A DNA stretch of 64,000 bases from Rhodothermus sp. (GCA_030950375.1 JAUZRN010000007.1:59664-123663); one strand, 5' to 3'; shown: positions 8,721-18,285, counted from the first letter of the stretch. Notes: generated by a model from the letters alone, not told the origin. Program-made: numbers and translations.

Positions 8721-11135
8721 TCATTCATCACAATGAAGAGGACGTGTCGGCCCAACTGTCTCCTCAATCAATTTCAGGATGCGTTTATACTCATCCGTCC
8801 AGCTCGAGGGCTCTCGGAAGCCATGGCCTTCGACCGGATAGACGGCCAACTCCCAGTCTTCTTTGCCCAGCTCAATCAGTCGCTGCACCAAGCGGAAGAT
8901 ATCCTGTGGCTGGACGTTCGTGTCCACCAGTCCATGGCACATGAGCAGGGGGTCTTCCAACCCCTCCGCATGGTAAATGGGCGAGGAGCGCACGTAGGCG
9001 ATCGAGTCGGTCTCCGGCGTGTTCAAAATGTTCGAGGTATAGGGATGGTTGTAGTGCGCCCAGTCGGTTACCGCCCGAAGCGCTGCGCCGCCTCCGAAGT
9101 GCTCTCCTTCGGTGAAAAGCGCCATGAGCGTGAGGAAGCCGCCATAGGAGCCACCGTAGATGAAGACGCGCTCGGGCGGAATGCCGTAGCGTTCCTGTAC
9201 ATAGCGCGATGCATCCACATAGTCCTGCAGGTCGCGGCCACCCATGTGACGATAGATGGCTGTGCGCCAGTCGCGTCCGTAGCCCGCCGAGCCTCGATAG
9301 TCGAGATCCAGTACCAGATAGCCGCGATCAGCCAGCAGGTTATGGAACATGTACTCGCGGAAGTAGCTGCTCCACCACCGGTGGACGTTTTGCAAATAGC
9401 CCGCTCCATGCACGAAGAAAACGGCCGCACCGTTGAGCGAGTCGGGCTCGTAGACGCGGGCCGGCACCTGTGCACCGTCGGAGGCTGGAATGAACCGGAT
9501 CTCCGGATCGCGCCAGGGATAAGCCAGCCATTCGTCTGTAGGCGAGTGCGTAATGCGCCTCGGCTCGCCGGAGCGCCCCCGTCGCAGAGGCTGCAGATAA
9601 ATCTCCGGGGGACGGTTACTGTAGGAATATCGAATGCCCATGACCTGTTCATCCGGACTCAGCACCACGTCGTTGCGGCCTGCCAGTGTGGTGAGCCGCT
9701 CGCGTGGTCCCCCGTCGATAGGCATTCGATAAAAATGACGTTCAAATGGCGAACCCTCGCTGCTGGTAAAATACCAGTAGCGGCCATCGCGCGAAATAAA
9801 GGGATTGAACACTTCGAATTTGCCATCGGTGAGCTGGCGAATCTGGCCGGTCTCCACGTCCACTACGTACAGATGGCTATAGCCGGTACGCTCGCTCTGA
9901 AAATAAAAATGACGGTTATCCGGCAACCAGCCCATCGTGCTACGTCCGCCAAACCAGGAGATACCGGGTCCGGCAATCCAGGCTTCATCATGCTGGCGAT
10001 CGAGCACCGTCAGACGGCCTGTCTCCGGATTGAGCCGCACGATCCAGCGGTCCTTATTGTCGCGCGCACGGATCTCCAGCACGGCATAGCGGCCATCGCC
10101 GCTCCAGTAAGGTCCATAGGCATACAGAAAGCGTCTGGTCTTCTGCGAATCAGGCTCGACGCCCTGCGCTCGCAGGTATGCAGGCACATCATAAGCTCCG
10201 GGGACCTGATGCAGATCGATCTGGTAGGTGGTGTCGCGCAGCAGGTCCTGCACGTACAGCTCAAAGCTGCGTGGTGGCACGCCCACCTTGGGCCGCGCCG
10301 GTAACTCCCGGGCGTAGCCCGACTCCGTCACGTAGTCCATCACGGCCGTCTGCTTGTCCCGCGGCGAAGGCGTTGTCAGCGCAAACGTAACGAAACGACC
10401 AGTAGGGTCGAGCTGCAGTTGTTCTACGCTTTTGTTTCCATAATAGAAAGTAGGCGGCGGATTTTCTGCCCGACGATCTCGCTCCCGTGCCTTTTCGCGG
10501 GCTTCCCGCTGCGCCACACGCTTGCGGATCACCTCAAAAAGCGCTCGTTGCTGTGCTTCGAGAAAGGCATCTTGCGCATCAGGCTTGCGCTCGCGCGGTG
10601 CACTGCCACGCCGCAGATCGGTCAGCTGCGTAAGTGCCCCGGTGCGCAGGTCCAGCTGAAATAGATTGTTTTCCTTGACGAATACGATGGCCTGTCCATC
10701 GGGCGTAAAGCGCGGATTGCGCTCCCGGGTGGGCGTCCGGGTCAGACGGATCAGACGCCGTTCTCGGCGATCATAAAGGTACAGATCGCCGTCCCGTACG
10801 AACACCTTGCGGCGGAAGTCTGCGTCATAGACCCATTCGCCATGATGCCAGCCATCAAAAGCCGGCGGCAGGTTGCGGCGCTCTTCGGGCGAAACCTTCT
10901 CCGGAACACCCCCATCGCGGGAAACCTTGAAAAGTGAATCTGCAGGAAATTGACCCTTTGGATTCCACCAGAAGTAAAGAAACTGGCCGTCTTCGGACCA
11001 GAATGGATGATCGGGCCAGTCGCCGATCCAGGTTTTGGGATCCTGCATAATCTTTTCCACAGTAAGCTGTGGCTGGCCCCGGGCCACCACGCTCAGCAGT
11101 AACAGCAGGATCCATCCGGTGACCAGACGTTTCAT
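8721..11135 (-). CDS. Exported S9-family prolyl oligopeptidase-like peptidase
   Basis: The product is 804 residues, with a signal peptide (MKRLVTGWILLLLLSVVARG) that places it in the periplasm or outside the cell. An N-terminal beta-propeller with WD40-like/TolB-like strands (for example NPRFTPDGQAIVFV, NPFISRDGRYWYFTSS) covers about residues 30-540. An alpha/beta-hydrolase domain follows. The catalytic triad is visible: Ser in GGSYGGF (about 660), Asp in GLVDTNVQPQD (about 735) and His in EGHGF (about 769). The order propeller then hydrolase is that of dipeptidyl-peptidase IV/acylaminoacyl peptidases, which cut short peptides. A charged insertion at about residues 190-225 (rich in R, E and K) is probably a loop. 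The gene is divergent from the DUF2726 gene. Confidence 0.9.
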   Translation of the reverse strand: MKRLVTGWILLLLLSVVARGQPQLTVEKIMQDPKTWIGDWPDHPFWSEDGQFLYFWWNPKGQFPADSLFKVSRDGGVPEKVSPEERRNLPPAFDGWHHGEWVYDADFRRKVFVRDGDLYLYDRRERRLIRLTRTPTRERNPRFTPDGQAIVFVKENNLFQLDLRTGALTQLTDLRRGSAPRERKPDAQDAFLEAQQRALFEVIRKRVAQREAREKARERDRRAENPPPTFYYGNKSVEQLQLDPTGRFVTFALTTPSPRDKQTAVMDYVTESGYARELPARPKVGVPPRSFELYVQDLLRDTTYQIDLHQVPGAYDVPAYLRAQGVEPDSQKTRRFLYAYGPYWSGDGRYAVLEIRARDNKDRWIVRLNPETGRLTVLDRQHDEAWIAGPGISWFGGRSTMGWLPDNRHFYFQSERTGYSHLYVVDVETGQIRQLTDGKFEVFNPFISRDGRYWYFTSSEGSPFERHFYRMPIDGGPRERLTTLAGRNDVVLSPDEQVMGIRYSYSNRPPEIYLQPLRRGRSGEPRRITHSPTDEWLAYPWRDPEIRFIPASDGAQVPARVYEPDSLNGAAVFFVHGAGYLQNVHRWWSSYFREYMFHNLLADRGYLVLDLDYRGSAGYGRDWRTAIYRHMGGRDLQDYVDASRYVQERYGIPPERVFIYGGSYGGFLTLMALFTEGEHFGGGAALRAVTDWAHYNHPYTSNILNTPETDSIAYVRSSPIYHAEGLEDPLLMCHGLVDTNVQPQDIFRLVQRLIELGKEDWELAVYPVEGHGFREPSSWTDEYKRILKLIEETVGPTRPLHCDE

Positions 11136-11200
11136 GGGGAATCAGCTGGTTGGTGAATCGTGTTCAGGATGTGGAAAAGATAAGCGCTCGCTTTCAAAAG

Positions 11201-12034
11201 ATGCGTACCTCTCCCCCGAATGACGTCGAGACCCTGTACCGTCATGTGCGAGATCAGGCCTGGACACCTGCCCTGGATTTGCTCTACCGGCACCGGTCCA
11301 AGCTGAAGACGGATCCTCTGTGGCGCCACGCCGCTACGGTGCTTATGCAACAGGTGCATACGCACCTGCACGAAGTGAGCGAAGCTGTTCTGGAGCAACT
11401 TTTCCTGCTACACACCGGACGGCTCTACGAACTGCCCGAAGCCATCTTCACCGACCTGATTGCTGAGCTGGTACGTCGCCACACCGACCGGCCCGAAATC
11501 GCCCGACGCTATGCCCGCTGGTGTCCAACCCATCCGGAATGTGCGCGCCTGCTTGAACCTGCCGTTGCTCCAGTTGCCTGGGAAGACTGGGATGGTTTTG
11601 CCGTGCAACGCCACCTGCCGACACAGCCTGCCACCCCTCCGTCGCTCTTCCGCTCCCGGCAGGAGTTTGTGTTTTTTCAAGCTGTCCGCGAAGTATTTCC
11701 TACCTACCTGGTCTATCCAAACGTAGCACTTTCATGTCTGATCGAATACGACCGCGTGGCCGATCGGCTGAATGAAGAGGAGCGCCGCTATGCGCTGCAG
11801 GCATTGGTGGACTGCGCCGTCTTCGATCCGGACGACGCTTACCGCCCCCGCTACTGTTTTGAACTGGATAGCCCCCTCCATGCTGTGGCGGAACGTCGCA
11901 TGCGCGACATGCTCAAGACGCGGATCTTACAGCAGGCCGGACTTCCCCTCTACCGCATCCGTCCCCCTTCGTCATCGGTCGATCGCACCGCTCTTGTAGC
12001 ATTGCTACGTCGGCTTTTGCAGGCCGGCTCTTGA
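11201..12034 (+). CDS. DUF2726-domain protein
   Basis: The product is about 277 residues from the ATG at 11201. An in-frame TTG at 11150 would add 17 residues but falls in the divergent promoter region, so the ATG is preferred. The N-terminal half is helical and repeat-like. From about residue 150 (SRQEFVFFQAVREVF) to the end (LYRIRPPSS) the sequence matches the DUF2726 fold, a restriction-endonuclease-like domain that often carries a conserved YPNVALSCLIEYDR-type strand and a D-x-ELD-SPLH segment, both seen here. The family is thought to have nuclease or DNA-binding roles but is not characterised. It stands alone, followed by two tRNA genes. Confidence 0.65.
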   Translation: MRTSPPNDVETLYRHVRDQAWTPALDLLYRHRSKLKTDPLWRHAATVLMQQVHTHLHEVSEAVLEQLFLLHTGRLYELPEAIFTDLIAELVRRHTDRPEIARRYARWCPTHPECARLLEPAVAPVAWEDWDGFAVQRHLPTQPATPPSLFRSRQEFVFFQAVREVFPTYLVYPNVALSCLIEYDRVADRLNEEERRYALQALVDCAVFDPDDAYRPRYCFELDSPLHAVAERRMRDMLKTRILQQAGLPLYRIRPPSSSVDRTALVALLRRLLQAGS

Positions 12035-12165
12035 AATGGCGTTTGCATTTTTTCCTAATTGCATGCGGAGTGCGCCTTGCACGAATCCTTTGGTAGGCTT
12101 TGTGCGTTTAGCGGTCTTGCCCAAGGGAGAGAGGTCTGCTGTAAGCTGGCATGCCTCTACCAGCA

Positions 12166-12238
12166 GACCCCGTAGCTCAGCTGGTAGAGCACCTGACTTT
12201 TAATCAGGGGGTCGCAGGTTCGAATCCTGCCGGGGTCA
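12166..12238 (+). tRNA. tRNA-Lys(TTT)
   Basis: A full cloverleaf: acceptor GACCCCG/CGGGGTC, D arm GCTC..GAGC, anticodon stem CCTGA/TCAGG with loop CTTTTAA (anticodon TTT at 12199-12201), and T arm GCAGG TTCGAAT CCTGC. The discriminator base is A. CCA is not encoded. It lies seven bases upstream of tRNA-Leu and probably shares its transcript. Confidence 0.96.
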
Positions 12239-12245
12239 CGCCAAT

Positions 12246-12329
12246 GCCCGGGTGGCGGAATTGGTAGACGCGCCGTCTTGAGGGGGCGGTGCCCGCAAGG
12301 GCGTGCTGGTTCGAGTCCAGTCCCGGGCA
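12246..12329 (+). tRNA. tRNA-Leu(GAG)
   Basis: A class II tRNA with a long variable arm (TGCCCGCAAGGGCGT). The acceptor is GCCCGGG/CCCGGGC, the anticodon loop TTGAGGG gives GAG, and the T loop is TTCGAGT. CCA is not encoded. It is followed at once by a rho-independent terminator. Confidence 0.96.
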
Positions 12330-12332
12330 CTG

Positions 12333-12366
12333 TAAGCCCTACCGCAAGGGTAGGGCTTATTTTTTT
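12333..12366 (+). terminator. Terminator of the tRNA-Lys/tRNA-Leu transcript
   Basis: TAAGCCCTACC-GCAA-GGGTAGGGCTTA forms a near-perfect hairpin with a run of seven T residues directly after. Confidence 0.92.
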
Positions 12367-12527
12367 CAAATCTCGTAAAGAAGGGCTTTTTATCCCCAAA
12401 AATCCACGAAAAGCAGCGGCTGATTTACAGAGGGATCCCTTCATTGGTAAAACAATCTTGCACCTTACGCGGATCTGGCTTACCCTACGAACATTAGAGG
12501 CGGAAACCTTCAGCAAGACGGCGTTTC

Positions 12528-14951
12528 ATGACCCGCGTACGTGTAGAGTTACCGGTCATTCTTCCCGATATTCCGGACGAGCAGGACCCCTGTGTGCAGC
12601 GCCTGCAGGCCTCTTTGTCCGTAAAGCCCGGTATTGAGCACGTGCATGTAGTGCCGCCACAAGATGGCACACCCGCGTGCCTGTGCGTTCATTACGATCC
12701 AGACCAGATAAGTCTGGACGAGATTGAGCGCTGGGTGCGTCAGGAAGGCGCCGCGCTTACCGAACAGTATGGGCATCTGGTACTACCGGTCTCAGGCATT
12801 CGCAATATTCGACACGCCCAGCGTTTAGAACGTCGCCTTCTGCGCGAGCAGGGCATCCTGGATGCCCAGGTAAGCGCAGCCGGGGTCGTGCGCCTCGAAT
12901 ACGACCGTCGCCACTGGCAGGAGACTGCGGTTCGTGCGCTGATTGAACAGCTCGGTCTGACCATTCTGCCTGCATTTCCTACTCCTGCCCCTGAAGAGAA
13001 ACATGTACACGCGGGCATTTTCGGAGAACGAACGGAACTGATTTACGCCCTGCTCTGCGGATTCTTCCTGGGAAGCAGCTGGGCCGCGGAGACCTGGCTG
13101 AACGTACCTGCCTTCTTGCCCCGTATCGGGTATCTGTTGTCCTACTTCTTCGGCGGCTATTACACCCTTCGTGAAACCTGGGAAAGCCTGAAACAGCGGC
13201 AACTCAACATTGATTTTTTGATGCTGGCAGCAGCCACTGGTGCCGCATGGCTGGGCCACTGGGCCGAAGGGGCCTTTCTCCTGTTTTTGTTCAGTCTGGG
13301 CCACGCCCTGGAACACTATGCCATGGGTCGGGCCCAGCGAGCAATCCGATCACTGGGCGAACTCATGCCGCGCACCGCGCTACGAAAAGCAAACGGCACG
13401 CTGCAAGAAGTCCCTGTAGAAACCTTGCAGGTAGGCGATGTCGTGGTGGTACGTCCAGGCGAACGCATCCCTGTAGATGCCATCGTGATCGAAGGGCAGA
13501 GCAGTGTCAATCAGGCGCCGGTCACAGGGGAAAGCATTCCGGTGGACAAGCTGCCTCATCCGAATCCTCAGGAAGCCCTCCAGCAATGGGAGCGTCTTTC
13601 GGATGCACACCGTGTGTTTGCGGGCACCCTGAATGGCAACGGCTCCCTGACCCTTCTGGTTGCTCGAGAAAGCAAAGACTCCACCATCGCGCGATTGATG
13701 CAACTGGTCATGGAGGCAGAAGCCCGCAAGTCGCCCACGCAGCGGTTCACCGAACGCTTCGAACGTTTCTTCGTGCCTGCGGTGTTGCTCTTTGATCTAC
13801 TGGTAATGCTCGGTGGTACGCTGTTGCTGGGATGGCCCGTAGCGACAGCCTTCTATCGGGCCATGGCGGTGCTGGTAGCCGCCAGCCCCTGCGCACTGGC
13901 CATCTCAACCCCCAGTGCCATTCTAAGTGGTCTGGCCCGGGCTGCCCAGCGTGGTGTTCTGATTAAAGGCGGCGCTCCCCTGGAAACCCTGGCGCTGGTG
14001 CGCACCATCGCCTTTGATAAAACCGGCACCCTTACCCGGGGACGCCCCCAGGTTACCGACATATGGCCCGCTCCAGGAGCCTCTCAAGCATTACTGTTGG
14101 AAACCTTGCTGGCTGTCGAGCGCCTCTCTGATCATCCACTGGCTGAAGCGGTAGTACAACACATCGAACGCACCGCTTCCTTCGCCCACCTGCCCGATCC
14201 AATCGATATGGAAACCGTGCCCGGACATGGAATCCGCGCCCGCATTGATGGCGAACCTGTATACATTGGCAACCTTCGGCTATTCGAACAGGAACAGATT
14301 CCGGTTCCTCCTGCCCTCCAACAACGCATTCAAGCCCTGGAGCAGGAGGGCAAAACGACTATGCTGGTTCGTCGCGGATCCCGCTTTCTGGGCATTGTCG
14401 CCTTGCGAGATGACCCGCGGCCCGAAGCAGCTGCCGTCATCCGAGCCCTGCACCAACTGGGTATTCAACGAATACTCTTGATCTCCGGAGATAATAACCG
14501 CGTAGTGCAGGCCATCGCTCAACAAGTGGGTCTTGATGAAGCGCAGGGCAACTTACTCCCGGAAGACAAAGTAACCGCGATTCGTCAACTCCGAACAGAA
14601 ACGCCACCGGTTGCCATGGTCGGCGATGGTATCAACGACGCGCCCGCACTGGCCCAGGCCGATGTAGGCATTGCGATGGGGGCGGCGGGTTCCGATTTAG
14701 CGCTGGAAACAGCCGATATCGCGCTCATGGCAAATTCCCTGCAAGGCCTTCCCTTTGCCCGTGCACTTAGCTTGCAAACGCGCCGAATCATTAAACAGAA
14801 CCTTTGGATCAGCCTGGGCATGGTCGCCTTCCTGATCCCAGCCGCCCTGCTGGGACTGCAGCTGGGCGTGACCGTTATGTTTCATGAAGGCTCCACGCTG
14901 GTGGTCGTCTTCAATGCGCTGCGGCTGTTGACCTACTCGTATCCTTCGTAG
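12528..14951 (+). CDS. P1B-4 heavy-metal-exporting P-type ATPase (Co/Zn/Fe class)
   Basis: The product is 807 residues. Canonical P-type motifs are present: TGES (about 334) for the actuator domain, DKTGTLT (about 497) with the phosphorylated Asp, and GDGINDAPALAQADVGIAMG for the hinge. The transmembrane metal site is SPC (about 453), not CPC, and the last helices carry HEGST (about 786). The SPC plus HEG(G/S)T pair defines the P1B-4 group, which exports Co, Zn, Fe or Ni ions and lacks the usual copper specificity. The first about 165 residues form two ferredoxin-like (HMA-like) units without CxxC metal ligands, unusual for this group. It is monocistronic, with no linked metal regulator. It acts in the inner membrane. 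Confidence 0.9.
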   Translation: MTRVRVELPVILPDIPDEQDPCVQRLQASLSVKPGIEHVHVVPPQDGTPACLCVHYDPDQISLDEIERWVRQEGAALTEQYGHLVLPVSGIRNIRHAQRLERRLLREQGILDAQVSAAGVVRLEYDRRHWQETAVRALIEQLGLTILPAFPTPAPEEKHVHAGIFGERTELIYALLCGFFLGSSWAAETWLNVPAFLPRIGYLLSYFFGGYYTLRETWESLKQRQLNIDFLMLAAATGAAWLGHWAEGAFLLFLFSLGHALEHYAMGRAQRAIRSLGELMPRTALRKANGTLQEVPVETLQVGDVVVVRPGERIPVDAIVIEGQSSVNQAPVTGESIPVDKLPHPNPQEALQQWERLSDAHRVFAGTLNGNGSLTLLVARESKDSTIARLMQLVMEAEARKSPTQRFTERFERFFVPAVLLFDLLVMLGGTLLLGWPVATAFYRAMAVLVAASPCALAISTPSAILSGLARAAQRGVLIKGGAPLETLALVRTIAFDKTGTLTRGRPQVTDIWPAPGASQALLLETLLAVERLSDHPLAEAVVQHIERTASFAHLPDPIDMETVPGHGIRARIDGEPVYIGNLRLFEQEQIPVPPALQQRIQALEQEGKTTMLVRRGSRFLGIVALRDDPRPEAAAVIRALHQLGIQRILLISGDNNRVVQAIAQQVGLDEAQGNLLPEDKVTAIRQLRTETPPVAMVGDGINDAPALAQADVGIAMGAAGSDLALETADIALMANSLQGLPFARALSLQTRRIIKQNLWISLGMVAFLIPAALLGLQLGVTVMFHEGSTLVVVFNALRLLTYSYPS

Positions 14952-15153
14952 AGGAGTTGCAAAATATAAACGGACCCTTCGCCTCTGAAGGCAGCCTCAC
15001 TACCAGCTTTCGCTTCCGTCAACCCCTCCACCTCAAATCGCCTCTTGCTCCCTCTCTCCTTCAGTGCACTTTATCCATGAGCCGCGCTGCGGCGGCGCGT
15101 TCCTCTCCTGATTAATGGTTGCTTGCTTAGCCATTTTGATTTAAAAAAACAGC

Positions 15154-15696
15154 TCAGCCCTCTAAATGCGGCAGGGGCATACCTGCCCTCACCCATCGCC
15201 GCATTCGGTCTACCCCTACCCATCGAAGCAGCACGTGGTAGGCACCGGCCTTTCGTACCAGGAGCACAAGCTGCGGGGTCGCCTGCAAACCCGGAGCAAT
15301 CTCCTGCACATACCGCACGGCTAAATTCTGCCAGCGAGCACCCACTGCCACTTCATGGAAAGGCCCCATCTTTTCCAGATGCTGGAGTCCGCTCCGAACG
15401 TCGCGGCTGATGGCAATCCCCACCATACGAAAAGCTATGCCCTGCTCCTCTACCACTTCCTGGAGGCGATGGCGCATGGCTTCCAACAACACGGGCAACG
15501 CAGGATCATTCGAGGGCCCGCAGGTAGGCGAACCGATATACACCAACAGAAGCGCTTGCTGATCCTCGCCAGACCAAAGCAGCTGCCAGGGGTCAGGGCG
15601 CAGCTTCTGATAATAGAGAGGCGCCGCCAATCCCTGCAAAAGCCCACTGAGCATGAGCAATCCCGCTCGCATTGCAACCTGCCGCTTACGAGCCAC
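15154..15696 (-). CDS. Membrane-anchored thioredoxin-like protein
   Basis: The product is 180 residues. A hydrophobic N-terminus (RAGLLMLSGLLQGLAAPLYY) is a signal or anchor, and the rest has a thioredoxin-like layout: strand ALLLVYIGSPTCGPSN, then helix, then strand FRMVGIAIS, and a TPQLVLLVRK segment at the place of the thioredoxin cis-proline. Only one cysteine stands at the active-site position (TCGPS, CxxS-like), so it may be a monothiol or non-redox member. It overlaps the upstream propeller lipoprotein gene by 11 bp and is last in a five-gene minus-strand operon that begins with two cysteine-rich exported peptides. A role in folding or handling these peptides is an inference only. Confidence 0.65.
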   Translation of the reverse strand: MARKRQVAMRAGLLMLSGLLQGLAAPLYYQKLRPDPWQLLWSGEDQQALLLVYIGSPTCGPSNDPALPVLLEAMRHRLQEVVEEQGIAFRMVGIAISRDVRSGLQHLEKMGPFHEVAVGARWQNLAVRYVQEIAPGLQATPQLVLLVRKAGAYHVLLRWVGVDRMRRWVRAGMPLPHLEG

Positions 15697-16858
15697 TTAA
15701 CCGTTCTGGAAAACGAAACAATGCCACATGGGGTAGCTCAGACGCCAGACTGATACCCAGCCCATCGGTCCCCTGCCACGCGTAAAGGTGGGAGAAGGGG
15801 AAGGCTACCTCCTGACCGTACCACCGCCGTTGTGCCGGATCCAACGCAAAGACATACGAAGCGATCGTCTTAGCGGCCAGAGGTTGCAGAGACCGTCGCT
15901 CCTGATATACCAAGTAGAAGAGCACCCTGCCGCCCGGTAGAGGCAACACGCTCCGCAGCACATAGCCCCGATCGCGCAACGTTGGCCGCAGACGACGTCC
16001 TTCTATGAGGCGGTAGGCCAGAATAGGCGCTCCGTCGATCCGCGCCTGCCACCGCCGGGTCCCATCTGTGCCATAATAGGCAGCCACAGGGAGATATCGA
16101 TAGGCCAGCAGCAAACCGGGACCATACGGATCACAATACAACTGGGCTTCCAGCATAAGCGGATCAAATCCCTCTGGAAGTGCCTCAGGCGGATAGGCGT
16201 CCTGCCTACCAAAGGAGCGCACGAGCGCACCCTCCAGCGTCAACACCTGAAACATCGGCTGCTCCTGCCACTGTGCCGACTGGGTGTACACGTACAGGGT
16301 ATCCGCCAACAGACACCATCCAATTGGACTGGCCTGTAGCTGGGCCCCGAGGTTATACGTCTGGTCCAGCACAAACCCTGTCCCTTCCGGGCGATAACGA
16401 TGCAAACGGGGGCGTCCTTCTTCCATCACGTACAGCCAGCCGCGACTGTCAAACGCCACATAGGCGGGCTGGTCGAACTCTCCCGGTCCCATCCCTTTTC
16501 GCCCCACTTTGAACAAAAAGCGGCCGGCGCGATCGAAAAAACGGACCTCTCCGTTGTCCCCATCGACGACCACCAGCCGACCTTCCGGATCGAACGTAGC
16601 GTAAACGACCCGTCCCAGAAAGTATTCCGGTCCCTGTCCCTCGGCAGCGCCAATCATCTGGCGCACCGTTGCTTTCTCCAGAACTTCCACGACCGCCCAG
16701 TCCTCTGGGGGAGCCTGGCGCGCCGCATCCGACGATAGTACGAAATCAAACGGTCCCCGCAGCCGTTCCGGCAGCGGGTAAAGCGTTTCGGGCGGAGGCG
16801 AAGGACGGCAACCGATCAGACTCCCTATTAGCATCAGCCCTATCGCCAGATACCTCAT
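15686..16858 (-). CDS. 6-bladed beta-propeller lipoprotein (copy 2)
   Basis: The product is 390 residues, with a lipoprotein signal peptide (MRYLAIGLMLIGSLIGC). NHL/6-bladed propeller strands follow, for example YATFDPEGRLVVVDGDNG, VRFFDRAGRFLFKVG, then GRKGMGPGEFDQP and FDSRGWLYVMEE. The G-R-x-G-x-GPGE signature is typical of the Bacteroidota '6-bladed beta-propeller' family. It is probably anchored in the outer membrane or on the periplasmic face. It is a diverged paralogue of the next gene upstream (gap 14 bp), and its end overlaps the thioredoxin-like gene. No catalytic motif is seen. A binding or sensor role for the linked peptides is possible. Confidence 0.8.
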   Translation of the reverse strand: MRYLAIGLMLIGSLIGCRPSPPPETLYPLPERLRGPFDFVLSSDAARQAPPEDWAVVEVLEKATVRQMIGAAEGQGPEYFLGRVVYATFDPEGRLVVVDGDNGEVRFFDRAGRFLFKVGRKGMGPGEFDQPAYVAFDSRGWLYVMEEGRPRLHRYRPEGTGFVLDQTYNLGAQLQASPIGWCLLADTLYVYTQSAQWQEQPMFQVLTLEGALVRSFGRQDAYPPEALPEGFDPLMLEAQLYCDPYGPGLLLAYRYLPVAAYYGTDGTRRWQARIDGAPILAYRLIEGRRLRPTLRDRGYVLRSVLPLPGGRVLFYLVYQERRSLQPLAAKTIASYVFALDPAQRRWYGQEVAFPFSHLYAWQGTDGLGISLASELPHVALFRFPERLSGS

Positions 16859-16872
16859 AAGGCCCTCTCTCG

Positions 16873-18084
16873 CTATGGTTGTCCGGGCAACACGTAATAG
16901 GCAATGTGAGGAATTTCTTTCTGGAACAGATCCCAGCGAAACCCGATCAGCACGGAATCGCGCACGGCCACCAGCGTCGCAAAAGGATAGGCTTCCAGAT
17001 TTAACCGCATCGCCTTCCGACGGCGCAGGTCCAACAAGTACGCCATCGGCGCCTTTTTTATCAGCCGGCCCCGTTCGCTTTCATAGCGAACGAAAGCATA
17101 AAACAAGAGGTCCTCCTCCAGAAGAACGGGTTCGATCAGATCATCTACCTGCCCTGTGTAGGAATATTTCTCAATAAAGGAATCCGTGGTATAGTATTCA
17201 GCAATTCGATGATCAATTAGGAGAAAGGGCTGTAAATGTATTTCTTTTAAGAAAACGCTATATCGCTGATCCCCTACAAAGTAATCCACAATGGGAAAAA
17301 AAAGATAGGAAGCCACAATTCCCTCACCACAGGTCATAAACGTTCTGTAGATTTCACTATGCAGAAAGCCTTCCTGTTCGTGGGTAGCATAATGCCGGTG
17401 TCTTCCAAAGCTTCTGACAATCTTGGAAGACAGATCGATCTCAAAAAATAGCGGATCCTCTCGAAGACGTGAAGGCTTCTGCGTGATCAGATGACCATTT
17501 GCATGGAGGCAAACATCATTCAAGTAAGAAGCACCGGAAGGCAGATCTAAGAGGCGCACAAATTCATACCCAGATTCCTGGCGGCGATATACCACAAACA
17601 GGGATCGTGAATAGTCGTAAACATACAGCGTATCATTTACGCCCACCAGCAGATGTCCTGCCTGGATGTACTCGCCCGGCCCTTCGCCCTGGCGGCCTAC
17701 CAGCGTTACAAAGCGTCCCTCCTGATCATACACGCGCACTTCCTGGTTTTCAAAGTCCAGCACCACCACCCGTCCTGCGCCATCGACGGCCACATCCCAT
17801 ACCCTCCCGAACATGCGATAGCGATCCTCCGAAAACCATGTCCCCAGCTCCCACTTCAGACGCGCCTGCTGCAGCCGCACCGCCCATGTCTGTAAGACCG
17901 GATCACTGTCCTGCGAAGCGACCACCCAGTCAAACGCTTCCAGGGGCGGCAAACGGGCCGGATCCGGGTGCCAGTGTGTTCCTTGTCCTGCTTCGGGCAC
18001 ACTCCCCCCACAACCACTCCCCCCTAACAGGCCGGCACATAGCAGCACGCCCCCAACCCTTCTATTCAACCACCTCGCAATCAT
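16873..18084 (-). CDS. 6-bladed beta-propeller lipoprotein (copy 1)
   Basis: The product is 403 residues with a lipobox (GGSGC) near residue 25. Propeller strands include VWDVAVDGAGRVVVLDF, VRVYDQEGRFVTLVG, then GRQGEGPGEYIQ and VNDTLYVYDYSRS. It shares the G-R-x-G-x-GPGE signature with its downstream paralogue. Its start overlaps the 3' end of the 68-residue six-Cys peptide gene by 23 bp, which points to translational coupling of peptide and propeller. The central part (about 17200-17560) is AT-richer than the neighbouring genes. The ligand is not known. The pairing of propeller genes with small Cys-rich exported peptides recalls the NVEALA-peptide/propeller neighbourhoods of Bacteroides. 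Confidence 0.8.
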   Translation of the reverse strand: MIARWLNRRVGGVLLCAGLLGGSGCGGSVPEAGQGTHWHPDPARLPPLEAFDWVVASQDSDPVLQTWAVRLQQARLKWELGTWFSEDRYRMFGRVWDVAVDGAGRVVVLDFENQEVRVYDQEGRFVTLVGRQGEGPGEYIQAGHLLVGVNDTLYVYDYSRSLFVVYRRQESGYEFVRLLDLPSGASYLNDVCLHANGHLITQKPSRLREDPLFFEIDLSSKIVRSFGRHRHYATHEQEGFLHSEIYRTFMTCGEGIVASYLFFPIVDYFVGDQRYSVFLKEIHLQPFLLIDHRIAEYYTTDSFIEKYSYTGQVDDLIEPVLLEEDLLFYAFVRYESERGRLIKKAPMAYLLDLRRRKAMRLNLEAYPFATLVAVRDSVLIGFRWDLFQKEIPHIAYYVLPGQP

Positions 18085-18268
18085 AGGTCCGGCACCCGGC
18101 TACCAGCGTCGCATCACATCCTTTAGGCACATCGGCATCCACACAATACGTGTCATCATGGCATATATCATATTCACAATGCAACGCACGAGAATCAGGC
18201 TGAGGAAGGAATAAGCCTATCACGAAAACTGCCAACGCAAAAAAAGTCAGAATGCTTATCTTCTTCAT
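18062..18268 (-). CDS. Small exported six-cysteine peptide (68 aa)
   Basis: The signal peptide (MKKISILTFFALAVFVIGLF) is followed by a mature part of about 40 acidic residues with six cysteines at 31, 36, 42, 51, 59 and 64 (spacing 4-5-8-7-4). It opens with HCEYDIC and ends TYDCEVVE. It starts 17 bp after the stop of its upstream paralogue, and its 3' end overlaps the propeller lipoprotein gene. Even cysteine number, acidity and export suggest a disulfide-rich secreted peptide. It matches no family I can name with certainty. The NVEALA-type exported peptides are the nearest analogue in size and context. Confidence 0.7.
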   Translation of the reverse strand: MKKISILTFFALAVFVIGLFLPQPDSRALHCEYDICHDDTYCVDADVPKGCDATLVAGCRTYDCEVVE

Positions 18269-18285
18269 GGCTTCACTCGCGATAT

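Noticed and set aside
8646..10304. Plus-strand open frame of 552 codons
   Set aside because: It lies fully antisense to the S9 peptidase gene, has no family motifs and is a by-product of GC-rich codon use.
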